DNA of 23,738 nt from a virus. The DNA lies in IMG/VR virus record IMGVR_UViG_3300038834_000178, positions 1 through 23,738 of that record. One strand, 5' to 3'. Shown here piece after piece: positions 15,229 through 21,764 of the stretch. Under the pieces are notes generated by a model. That model saw only the letters and a list, made by a program, of their open reading frames with translations, did not search any database and was not told the origin of the DNA. Both the position numbers and the translations under genes were made by a program. Every line of letters begins with the position of its first letter. Within the stretch, counting starts at the first letter, position 1.

Positions 15229-17445
15229 ATGAAAAATAAATCTTACTTATTGGTTTTTTTATTTTGGGTGTTAGCATCATATGTGCTAGGTCAAGGAAGT
15301 TGGTTGGATGTGCAGGTTCAAACAGATCAGTATGCTGGGGAGACTTCTTGGGAAATACTTAATGAAGACTCTGAAGTTGTAGCAGCAAGCCCTCCATATC
15401 AAAACAATACCTTTCAAAATCACATGGTGTTTCTACCGTCTGGAGATTACGAGTTTGTAATGATGGATGCTTTTGGTGACGGTATATGCTGTCAATTTGG
15501 AGAGGGCTGGTATAGGATAAGCAATACATGTGGATTAGATACAGCAGTGTATGATTTTGATACAGCTTTAGACACTATACCTTTTACTTTAAACCCCTGC
15601 ATACCCCCTCTTCCTGGGTGTACTAATCCTGTTGCTAACAACTACAATCCATGGGCTAACATAGACAACGGAAGCTGTAATGTATTTGAGTGTGACTCTA
15701 CAGAAACTTTGGTTTCTATGGATCTTACTTTAGATACGTGGCCAGGAGAAACTGGATTTACGTTAGTAGATATAGCTACTGGTGAGTTTTATGATCAGGT
15801 AATACCAGGAGAGTTTGATTTTGGAGATCAATTAGTTACATACACTTATAACTTTTGTGTTAGTTTAGGTTTTGAATTAATATTAGTAGACGAGTTTGGT
15901 GACGGACTAAACGGTTATGCTTCAGGCGGCGAAGATGGAGCGTGTGTTATTACTGCTTGCGATAGTGTGTTATGGGAGTTAGAAGATTTAGCATTTACCA
16001 CATTTGATGATGGTAATACGATGTACTCTGGAGCTATCTTTACTGAGCCATGCCCTCCAACACCTCCTATCTATGGTTGTATGGATGACGATTATGTAGA
16101 CTATAATCCAGAGGCTACACTTCCAGATACTTGCGAAACTTTACACACTTGGGGTTGTACAAATCCAGATGCTTTGAATTACGATAGCACTGCAACTATA
16201 GCAGATCTTGTAGGACCTTGTACTATACAGATCGTTCTTGAAGATGACGCAGCTGACGGGTGGGGTAATTCTACTATAGGTATGGTGCAAGGAGAACAAC
16301 AGTGGATGTTTACCGTAGGTCCTGGCGAGTTCTTTCAGTCATGGGATATTGTGCTAGACTCTGATGAAGAAGTCGATATATACTATTTTCAAGCTGGTAA
16401 TCAACAGCAATCATCTCAAGAGCTAGCTTTCCAGACTTTACATAACTCTGTATATGTCCTTAACGAAGCTGGGGACACTTTATTGTCTGAAGGCAGTAAC
16501 CCATTTATAAACAACGGACAGGGTGCTCTTCAGCCATTTACAGGTCCTAACTGGACGGTATATCACTTTACGCCGTATTGCGGAGACAGTTGTATACCTT
16601 ATATATATGGTTGCATAGATGACGCTGCTTGCAACTACAATCCAGAAGCCAACACAAGCTCTGAGTGTAACTACCCAGTTCAGTATTATGATTGTGCAAA
16701 TATGTGTGTCAACGACGCTGATGGCGACGGTGTATGTGATGAGTTAGAAGTTATTGGCTGTCAAGATCCAACAGCATTTAATTACAACGCCTTAGCAACA
16801 GACGCTGGAGATTGTATTCCAGTAATATTTGGATGTACTGATCCAACTCAGTTTAATTATAATCCAGATGCTAATACAGAAAACGGAAGCTGCATACCTT
16901 ATATATACGGGTGTATGAATCCAGATGCATTTAACTACAACCCAGACGCTAACACAGAGCTTGAAGATTCTTGTATAGAGGTAGTAGCAGATTGTATGGA
17001 TCCTGATGCATATAACTACAATGAGTTAGCAAACACTCCAGATGAAGAATCTTGCTTATATGACGCAGGTTGTATTACAGGACCTGGCGAGCCTTACTGG
17101 CTTAACGATGGGTGTTATGCATGGATTATCGATATAGATCCTTACTGCTGCGAAGTAGCTTGGGATGAGGCATGTGTTGATCTATACTCTTACTGTGAGC
17201 AAGGCTGGCCGCAAGGTGTATATGATATACATGATGTATATGGTGTATACCCTAATCCAACAAACGGATTATTGTATATACAAGCTCCATCAACAGCTAT
17301 GATATCTTTGTATAACTATTTAGGTCAAGTTATTATACAAACTTCTGATAAAACAATAGACCTCTCACACCTTTCAAACGGTGTGTATGAGGTCGTTATA
17401 CAATACAACTCTAGAATTATTAAAAACAAAATTATTAAATCATGA
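15229..17445 (+). CDS. Secreted multidomain protein with type IX secretion sorting domain
   Basis: A 738-residue Cys-rich acidic protein with (i) a signal peptide, residues 1-22, ending VLGQ; (ii) a beta-domain with the Bacteroidota motif DAFGDGICCQFGEGWY (80-95); (iii) a second such domain with DEFGDGLNG (221-229) and a third starting TIQIVLEDDAADGWGNS; (iv) eight Cys repeats of the form GC.(D/N)P.A.NYNP.A....C at 130, 283, 309, 461, 510, 535, 561 and 588; (v) a DADGDGVCDE calcium-type motif (497-506); (vi) a CCEVAWDEACVDLYSYC block (640-656); (vii) a C-terminal T9SS sorting domain, 674-738 (YPNPTNGLLYI, LYNYLGQVI, LSNGVYEVVI, KIIKS). It should pass the Sec system, then the host type IX translocon, to the cell surface. 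It sits among fibre genes, so a virion part cannot be excluded. Its stop overlaps the next start. Confidence 0.88.
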   Translation: MKNKSYLLVFLFWVLASYVLGQGSWLDVQVQTDQYAGETSWEILNEDSEVVAASPPYQNNTFQNHMVFLPSGDYEFVMMDAFGDGICCQFGEGWYRISNTCGLDTAVYDFDTALDTIPFTLNPCIPPLPGCTNPVANNYNPWANIDNGSCNVFECDSTETLVSMDLTLDTWPGETGFTLVDIATGEFYDQVIPGEFDFGDQLVTYTYNFCVSLGFELILVDEFGDGLNGYASGGEDGACVITACDSVLWELEDLAFTTFDDGNTMYSGAIFTEPCPPTPPIYGCMDDDYVDYNPEATLPDTCETLHTWGCTNPDALNYDSTATIADLVGPCTIQIVLEDDAADGWGNSTIGMVQGEQQWMFTVGPGEFFQSWDIVLDSDEEVDIYYFQAGNQQQSSQELAFQTLHNSVYVLNEAGDTLLSEGSNPFINNGQGALQPFTGPNWTVYHFTPYCGDSCIPYIYGCIDDAACNYNPEANTSSECNYPVQYYDCANMCVNDADGDGVCDELEVIGCQDPTAFNYNALATDAGDCIPVIFGCTDPTQFNYNPDANTENGSCIPYIYGCMNPDAFNYNPDANTELEDSCIEVVADCMDPDAYNYNELANTPDEESCLYDAGCITGPGEPYWLNDGCYAWIIDIDPYCCEVAWDEACVDLYSYCEQGWPQGVYDIHDVYGVYPNPTNGLLYIQAPSTAMISLYNYLGQVIIQTSDKTIDLSHLSNGVYEVVIQYNSRIIKNKIIKS
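16606..17055 (+). repeat. Run of Cys/NYNP repeats in the secreted protein
   Basis: Five of the eight Cys repeats lie here (residues about 460-609), each about 20 residues with two Cys and an N-Y-N core, joined by PYIYGC or VIFGC linkers. A DGDG motif separates the first from the rest. In Bacteroidota surface proteins such repeats act as disulphide-held spacers. Confidence 0.75.
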
Positions 17446-17591
17446 AGGTTAATTGGATCAATAGCTGGAACGCTAACAACAAAAAAGAAAAGTATCATTT
17501 AGAATGGAGGTTAGGAACAATCACCATCCTAGAAATACGTTACGCAAAAAAGTTTAGATTTATGATTTTAAATGTAGGATTTGAAGTGTGA
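17442..17591 (+). CDS. 49-residue basic protein, unknown function
   Basis: A short frame from ATG at 17442 to TGA at 17591. The product starts MKVNWINSWN, has a KKEKYHLEWRLGTITILEI middle and ends MILNVGFEV; it has no signal peptide and looks like a small beta-strand protein. Support comes from coupling: its ATG overlaps the stop of the T9SS-type gene (ATGA), and its stop overlaps the next start (TGATG), and without it the 145-base gap would be the only large one in an otherwise packed unit. Trp/Tyr content and strand pattern look protein-like. Function unknown. Confidence 0.68.
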   Translation: MKVNWINSWNANNKKEKYHLEWRLGTITILEIRYAKKFRFMILNVGFEV

Positions 17592-18688
17592 TGTCACCAG
17601 ACCAATTAAATAACTGCCGTAAGTACAAAAGATTACAGTTCTTTCTTTACATGACAATAATGCTTGTCGTGTTTATTCTTGGTGCGTCTACAGAAGTAAA
17701 AGGACAAACGTTAAAAAAGACATTTAAGTTTGCTACCTTTTATGCCGCTGTTAGCGGTGGTAATTCTGTCGCTGACGACAATATCTACTCTGTAACAAAT
17801 GGCTTACAAACCGATGTTGTAGAAACACCTTTTGATTACTCCATGACTTTGGGTGTAAGAAAGATTGCTAGGTTTGGGTATGAGAATAGAGCAAATACTT
17901 TTTACAACGGTACTGAAAGATCGTATAGTGATGCTGCAAACATCGGTAAGGTAAAAGGCTTTGAGTTTTTGTTTGAAGCTGACTGGCGAAGACAGCAGGG
18001 TAGAAACTTTTTAGATCAAGATTACTTCCTTCGTTACGTTGCAAAAAACTGGATCGCTAAAGCTGAGTATTTGCAAGATGGTTTTGCTGATGTCGAATAC
18101 TTTGAGGGTTCTCAACGATTAAGGTTAAACGTCAATAGTAAGTTTAGTTTTAATGTAGGTATAGCTCAGCGTATATCAGAGCCATATGGTTACAATCCCT
18201 TAGACGAGTGGGTACTACCTAACGGGAATTTACACTACACAAGTTTAGCTATACAAGAAGGGTATACTGTTGACGTACAGGCAGAAGAATACTTTACTCC
18301 TAACGGAGAGCTTATTGCAAATAGTTCTGATGTATGGGAGCAGGTTGTTATCCCTCAAGTGATAGATGACTATGTAGATCGTAAGCGTAGCGAGCTACCT
18401 AATCAATGGAACTATTCTGTTGTTTTAGGTTATGACTATTACCACTTTACAAAAGATTACTGGCTGCACTCTTGGGTTAGTGTTATGCCATATCACTTAA
18501 AGACAGAAGGTGAGTACTCTTACTTTGAAACCACTGATGGAGCTCAATGGATCGATTACGGTGCAGGCCTTATCTTTGGGTGGAGATTAAATAAAAGTCT
18601 TGGTGTTTTCTTAGAAGGTAAATACAATAAGTATTGGAATAGAGAATGGCATGACTTTACTGTAGGACTTAATTATGTAATAATATAA
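17591..18688 (+). CDS. Phage-encoded outer-membrane beta-barrel protein
   Basis: A 365-residue protein from ATG at 17591 (a GTG at 17588 is also in frame, but the TGATG overlap favours the ATG). Residues 1-39 are a long signal sequence: basic start, hydrophobic core 16-33, end EVKGQ. The mature part has many alternating amphipathic strands rich in Tyr, Trp and Phe (WNYSVVLGYDYYHF, WLHSWVSVMPYHL, YGAGLIFGWRL, LGVFLEGKYNKYW) and ends with DFTVGLNYVII, like the last strand of outer-membrane barrels. RKIARFGYENRANTFYNG and EPYGYNPLDEW look like conserved loop motifs. It should insert in the host outer membrane; roles such as surface change, superinfection exclusion or exit are open. Similar proteins may exist in related phages; I could not check. 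Confidence 0.75.
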   Translation: MSPDQLNNCRKYKRLQFFLYMTIMLVVFILGASTEVKGQTLKKTFKFATFYAAVSGGNSVADDNIYSVTNGLQTDVVETPFDYSMTLGVRKIARFGYENRANTFYNGTERSYSDAANIGKVKGFEFLFEADWRRQQGRNFLDQDYFLRYVAKNWIAKAEYLQDGFADVEYFEGSQRLRLNVNSKFSFNVGIAQRISEPYGYNPLDEWVLPNGNLHYTSLAIQEGYTVDVQAEEYFTPNGELIANSSDVWEQVVIPQVIDDYVDRKRSELPNQWNYSVVLGYDYYHFTKDYWLHSWVSVMPYHLKTEGEYSYFETTDGAQWIDYGAGLIFGWRLNKSLGVFLEGKYNKYWNREWHDFTVGLNYVII

Positions 18689-18972
18689 TGGCAAAAGAAA
18701 TTGGAGAGGATACTAAAGTAACACTAGACCTAAAGACAATAGGTATGGGTGCAGCAGGGTTAGCAGCCCTTATTGGAATGTGGTTTGCTCTTCAAGCAGA
18801 TATAGCTTTAGCTATGAAGTTGCCAGAACCAGCAGATCCAGAAATTACACGCATGGAGTTTGATATGAAGGACCAGCTAGTGCGTCAAACAATAATGACA
18901 ACACAAGAAGATGTGTCAGAACTTAAAGAAGATCTTGACCGCATCGAAGAAAAGATAGATAAATTACAATGA
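18688..18972 (+). CDS. Membrane-anchored coiled-coil protein, holin- or spanin-like candidate
   Basis: A 94-residue protein with a short charged start (KEIGEDTKVTLDLK), one hydrophobic segment at 17-40 (TIGMGAAGLAALIGMWFALQ), then an acidic part with a coiled coil at 72-94 (EDVSELKEDLDRIEEKIDKL). One membrane span plus periplasmic or cytoplasmic coil fits a small holin-like or inner-membrane spanin-like protein, but no endolysin is in the window and the family is not proven. It overlaps the barrel gene as TAATG and is followed after six bases by an exported thioredoxin-like gene, so it belongs to the envelope block. Confidence 0.75.
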   Translation: MAKEIGEDTKVTLDLKTIGMGAAGLAALIGMWFALQADIALAMKLPEPADPEITRMEFDMKDQLVRQTIMTTQEDVSELKEDLDRIEEKIDKLQ

Positions 18973-18978
18973 TGAAAA

Positions 18979-19347
18979 ATGAAAACTGTTCTAGTATCTG
19001 TATTATCGCTTCTATCATTATTAATGGTGGCGCATGTATCTCCTCTGGAGAGTGCCCCAGAAATTAGTAAAGACGGCATATGTGTTGCAGAGTTTAACGC
19101 TTCGTTCAACTCTCAAAACAGTGTGCCATGGATAGAAAAGCTAAACGACTGCACAACAACCCGTGTAGACATTGCCGTTGCTCCAGAGTTACAAATCGAG
19201 CACAAGATCGTAGTGGTCCCAACAATCGTTGTATTCAACAACGGAGAGGAGGTGGATCGCTTCCAGGCGAATATTATGATGACAATGGAGGCGAGTAAGA
19301 GTGATGTGCAGGGTGCTATTGACGAAATTATAATGAGCGACTTCTAA
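18979..19347 (+). CDS. Exported thioredoxin-like protein lacking the CXXC site
   Basis: A 122-residue protein with a hydrophobic N-terminal export segment (1-22, SVLSLLSLLMVAHV). The rest follows thioredoxin order: strand with VAEFNASF (36-43), helix, second strand TRVDI, VVVPTIVVFNNGEEV (78-92) with the cis-proline at 81, then the last helix. At the place of the redox motif CGPC the sequence reads about NSQN, so it cannot be a normal dithiol oxidoreductase; Cys35 and Cys58 are not paired in that way. A periplasmic binding or structural role is more likely. An overlapping out-of-frame ATG at 18972 was not chosen. The stop overlaps the next start (TAATG). Confidence 0.78.
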   Translation: MKTVLVSVLSLLSLLMVAHVSPLESAPEISKDGICVAEFNASFNSQNSVPWIEKLNDCTTTRVDIAVAPELQIEHKIVVVPTIVVFNNGEEVDRFQANIMMTMEASKSDVQGAIDEIIMSDF

Positions 19348-19670
19348 TGGCTATAAAAGACAAATTAAAAAAGCTTGGTCTTAAAGGAGTTAACAAACCA
19401 AAGCTCACAAGAAACCACCCTACTAAAAAGGCTGTGGTTCTTTCTACGATAGGGCCTGGACAAGAGAAGGGTGTTGTCGTACGTTTTGGTGATCAGAAGA
19501 TGGGGAACAACTACAGCCCCGAAGCACGAAAAGCTTTTAAGAGTAGACACGCAAAAAATATTAAACGTAAAGGTAGTGCCGCATATTGGGCTAATAGATT
19601 TTTATGGAAAGCAGGAGGGCACAGTAAGCGTCCACCGAAGAGTCAGAAGAAGACATACGGTAAAAAATAA
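19347..19670 (+). CDS. Small very basic DUF6321-like protein
   Basis: A 107-residue strongly basic protein. GVNKPKLTRNHPTKKAVV (14-31), VVVRFGDQKMGNNYSPEAR and AFKSRHAKNIKRKG followed by SAAYWANRFLW recall DUF6321, seen in phages (name from memory). Together with the DUF5824- and DUF5872-like proteins it forms a set of small basic proteins in this genome. Charge and the RHAKN motif suggest nucleic-acid binding, perhaps within the capsid. It closes the long unit that begins at the portal; no hairpin terminator follows, and a new late-type promoter starts 17 bases later. Confidence 0.78.
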   Translation: MAIKDKLKKLGLKGVNKPKLTRNHPTKKAVVLSTIGPGQEKGVVVRFGDQKMGNNYSPEARKAFKSRHAKNIKRKGSAAYWANRFLWKAGGHSKRPPKSQKKTYGKK

Positions 19671-19686
19671 GATTTCCTAGATTCCC

Positions 19687-19695
19687 TATATTTGC
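19687..19695 (+). promoter_or_regulatory. Putative phage late promoter, TATATTTGC copy 4
   Basis: TATATTTGC lies in the 53-base gap between 19670 and 19724, with no TTG at the usual distance upstream. Transcription should start near 19699, leaving a 25-base A-rich leader. It would drive the head genes up to the terminator at 23647-23678, including the highly expressed capsid gene. Confidence 0.6.
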
Positions 19696-19723
19696 ACTAT
19701 ATAAAAGAAGAAATTAAAATAAG

Positions 19724-20086
19724 ATGGCGACATTAACACCGACTTTATCATTTTCAAGTTCAGATACTTCATCAGATACTCTGAGTTTTTCTGTGACTAC
19801 TAATTTAACTGTAACAGCCCCCACAGTTGATATTGCTAGAAAAAGTATTGCTACAGGCTCTGCGCAAGCATTGATTGATTCAAACAGCGCTTTTTCATAT
19901 GCATATATAAAAGTTGTTTCTGGTGCTAACAGCACGGACTTTTTACAAGTAAAGATTGATGGTAACGTAGTCTTTAAAATTAGAGTCGGAGAGTTTGCTT
20001 TCTTCCCACTGTATAACGCTTTAGCTATTACAGCTGAATCATACGGAGGAGCGACATCTGTAGAATACGGATTCTGGTCTGTTTAA
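19724..20086 (+). CDS. Small virion protein, possible head decoration
   Basis: A 120-residue Ser/Thr-rich beta protein with no charged clusters, Cys or export signal. The order ATLTPTLSFSSSDTSSDTL, SYAYIKVVSGANSTDFLQVK, then GEFAFFPLYNALAIT and a VEYGFWSV end is like small head or tail proteins I recall from marine phages. It is the first gene of the head unit, 639 bases ahead of the scaffold and next to another beta-rich protein. A capsid-decoration or fibre-tip role is possible; the sequence does not decide. Confidence 0.7.
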   Translation: MATLTPTLSFSSSDTSSDTLSFSVTTNLTVTAPTVDIARKSIATGSAQALIDSNSAFSYAYIKVVSGANSTDFLQVKIDGNVVFKIRVGEFAFFPLYNALAITAESYGGATSVEYGFWSV

Positions 20087-20099
20087 AAATTAAGAAACT

Positions 20100-20636
20100 A
20101 TGGGATTTGCAACAATAGAAATACAACCAACAGTAGTAGCAGGAGCGCACACGGCTAAAGATGTTGTTTTTAACTTAACAGCAATAAGTCTACCTGCCAA
20201 GCATTGTAAACTTTTAAGTGTCTTTGCTTACGTAGGTGATCAGGATGGAACGGCTGCTCCGACAACAGTTGATGGAGACTCAATGCATCTTTTGTTTTTT
20301 AAAGATAATAGTGGAGGTGATTTAGGAACAGCCCATGCGGCAGCAGATATTACTGCACCTAATTTTGTTAAAAATAAATTTTTAGGGTTATGCAAGCTTA
20401 CTGATGAGGCGGATGCAATGAATAATGAAATCCCTAAAGTAAGATTCATGATAGGCCACAGGGCAGAAAACACTTTGGCTGTAGGTAATATGAATATTGG
20501 AGATCTAGGAATTGTATTGCAAGGTGATATGAGTACAGGTGTAGGAAACACTTGCTATGTAGCAGGTTTAGATGTAGGTACTTTAAACTTTACTGCAACA
20601 GACGATCTTAGAATAGTATTCCACGTAGAGTACTAA
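20100..20636 (+). CDS. Virion-associated beta-rich protein
   Basis: A 178-residue protein starting GFATIEIQPTVVAGAHTAKD, with strands and turns throughout (LLSVFAYVGDQDGTAAP, NMNIGDLGIVLQGDMS, DDLRIVFHVEY). It has two to three isolated Cys and no enzyme motif. Position between the 120-residue virion protein and the scaffold, and its beta-sandwich look, suggest a minor capsid or decoration protein. I do not recognise a named family. The short gaps on both sides (13 and 27 bases) place it in the head operon. Confidence 0.7.
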   Translation: MGFATIEIQPTVVAGAHTAKDVVFNLTAISLPAKHCKLLSVFAYVGDQDGTAAPTTVDGDSMHLLFFKDNSGGDLGTAHAAADITAPNFVKNKFLGLCKLTDEADAMNNEIPKVRFMIGHRAENTLAVGNMNIGDLGIVLQGDMSTGVGNTCYVAGLDVGTLNFTATDDLRIVFHVEY

Positions 20637-20663
20637 AACGTATATAAATAAATTTAATGTAAT

Positions 20664-21746
20664 ATGAATAAAGAGTTAGAAGAAGCAATGGCGTCAGCTG
20701 GCTTCGCTATTAGCGATGAGCTACCTACGCAAGAAGCTCCTACGCAGGAGCCACAAGAAACCGAGGTTCAGGCACAACCTGACGCCGAGGTTTCAGCACC
20801 TACCCCAGAACCTCAACCAGAAGTTCAACAGGTAGAAACTCCACAGGCAGAACAGCCTGTGCAACAAGAAGCGAAAGCAGAAGATATAAATGTAGACCAA
20901 GAGGTTCTTCAATTCCTAAGCGAAAGGCTGGGTAAAGACTTCGATAGTTTTGATTCTATTTCTGAAGCTATTTCTTATAAACCCGTAGAAATTGATGAGC
21001 GTGTAGCAGCGATCAACAAGTTCGTCGTAGAAACTGGTAGATCACCAGAGGAGTGGTATAGATACCAATCATTAGATCCATCCGAAATGGATGAGATGTC
21101 CTTAGTGCGTTTGCAAGTTTCCGCTGAAAACCCTAGTCTTACATCTGACGATGTAGCTCTGTTACTTAAAAACAAGTACAAGCTAGACCAGGATTACCAC
21201 AGTGAAGATGAAATAAAGTTGTCTAAGCTTCAGCTTAAGATGGATGCGGAAAAAGCTCGTAAATCTATTACAGAATTAAGATCTTCATATGAAGCCCCTG
21301 TAGTAGAAACGAGCGACATGGATAGTCCTATCGACGAGGATTGGGTTAAGAACATGTCTGCTAGAACAAATAACTTCGGTTATCTAGAGTTTGATCTACC
21401 AGGAAACGAAACGTTTAAGTTTGGTATTGACGACAACTACAGAAAGCAGCTTGTACAAAAAAACTCAAAGCTTGATGAGTACTTCAACGATTACGTAAGT
21501 GATTCTGGAGATTGGAACTTTGATAAGCTAAATGCACACAGGGCTCTTGTAGACAACATAGATAGTATCGTATCGTCAATCTATAATCAAGGATTGAGTG
21601 ATGGGAGAAAAGGTGTTGTAGCACAAGCAGCTAATGTTGACGCAAGCAGACCAAATGTCAATCAACAACCAGATCAAAGAAATAAACTTGAAGAACAATT
21701 ATTAAACGCACTCGGAGGTAGTACTGGCATGACATTTAAAGTATAA
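20664..21746 (+). CDS. Capsid scaffolding protein
   Basis: A 360-residue acidic protein directly before the major capsid gene, the classic place of a scaffold. Residues 20-75 are Pro/Glu/Gln-rich and disordered (TQEAPTQEPQETEVQAQP and similar). Residues 76-300 are charged helices (VLQFLSERLGKDFDSF, EIKLSKLQLKMDAEKAR), and the end is a short basic/Gln-rich tail (NVNQQPDQRNKLEEQLLNAL). Scaffolds of this kind fill the prohead core, guide capsid assembly and leave or are cut. No protease motif (Ser/His/Asp or Ser-Lys dyad) stands out, so a fused protease is unlikely. Assignment rests on composition and position. Confidence 0.8.
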   Translation: MNKELEEAMASAGFAISDELPTQEAPTQEPQETEVQAQPDAEVSAPTPEPQPEVQQVETPQAEQPVQQEAKAEDINVDQEVLQFLSERLGKDFDSFDSISEAISYKPVEIDERVAAINKFVVETGRSPEEWYRYQSLDPSEMDEMSLVRLQVSAENPSLTSDDVALLLKNKYKLDQDYHSEDEIKLSKLQLKMDAEKARKSITELRSSYEAPVVETSDMDSPIDEDWVKNMSARTNNFGYLEFDLPGNETFKFGIDDNYRKQLVQKNSKLDEYFNDYVSDSGDWNFDKLNAHRALVDNIDSIVSSIYNQGLSDGRKGVVAQAANVDASRPNVNQQPDQRNKLEEQLLNALGGSTGMTFKV

Positions 21747-21764
21747 CTACAAAAATTGTAAATC

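Noticed and set aside
16606-17055. CRISPR-like repetition in the Cys-repeat region
   Set aside because: The units are in-frame coding repeats, diverged at DNA level, with no identical repeats and spacers.
18972-19070. A 32-codon frame starting at ATG 18972, hydrophobic with a Cys near the middle, which could suggest an embedded o-spanin
   Set aside because: No proper lipobox precedes the Cys, the frame is short, and the thioredoxin-like frame from 18979 is far better supported.
18979-19347. Active thioredoxin or disulphide oxidoreductase
   Set aside because: The CXXC site is missing, so normal redox chemistry is not possible.
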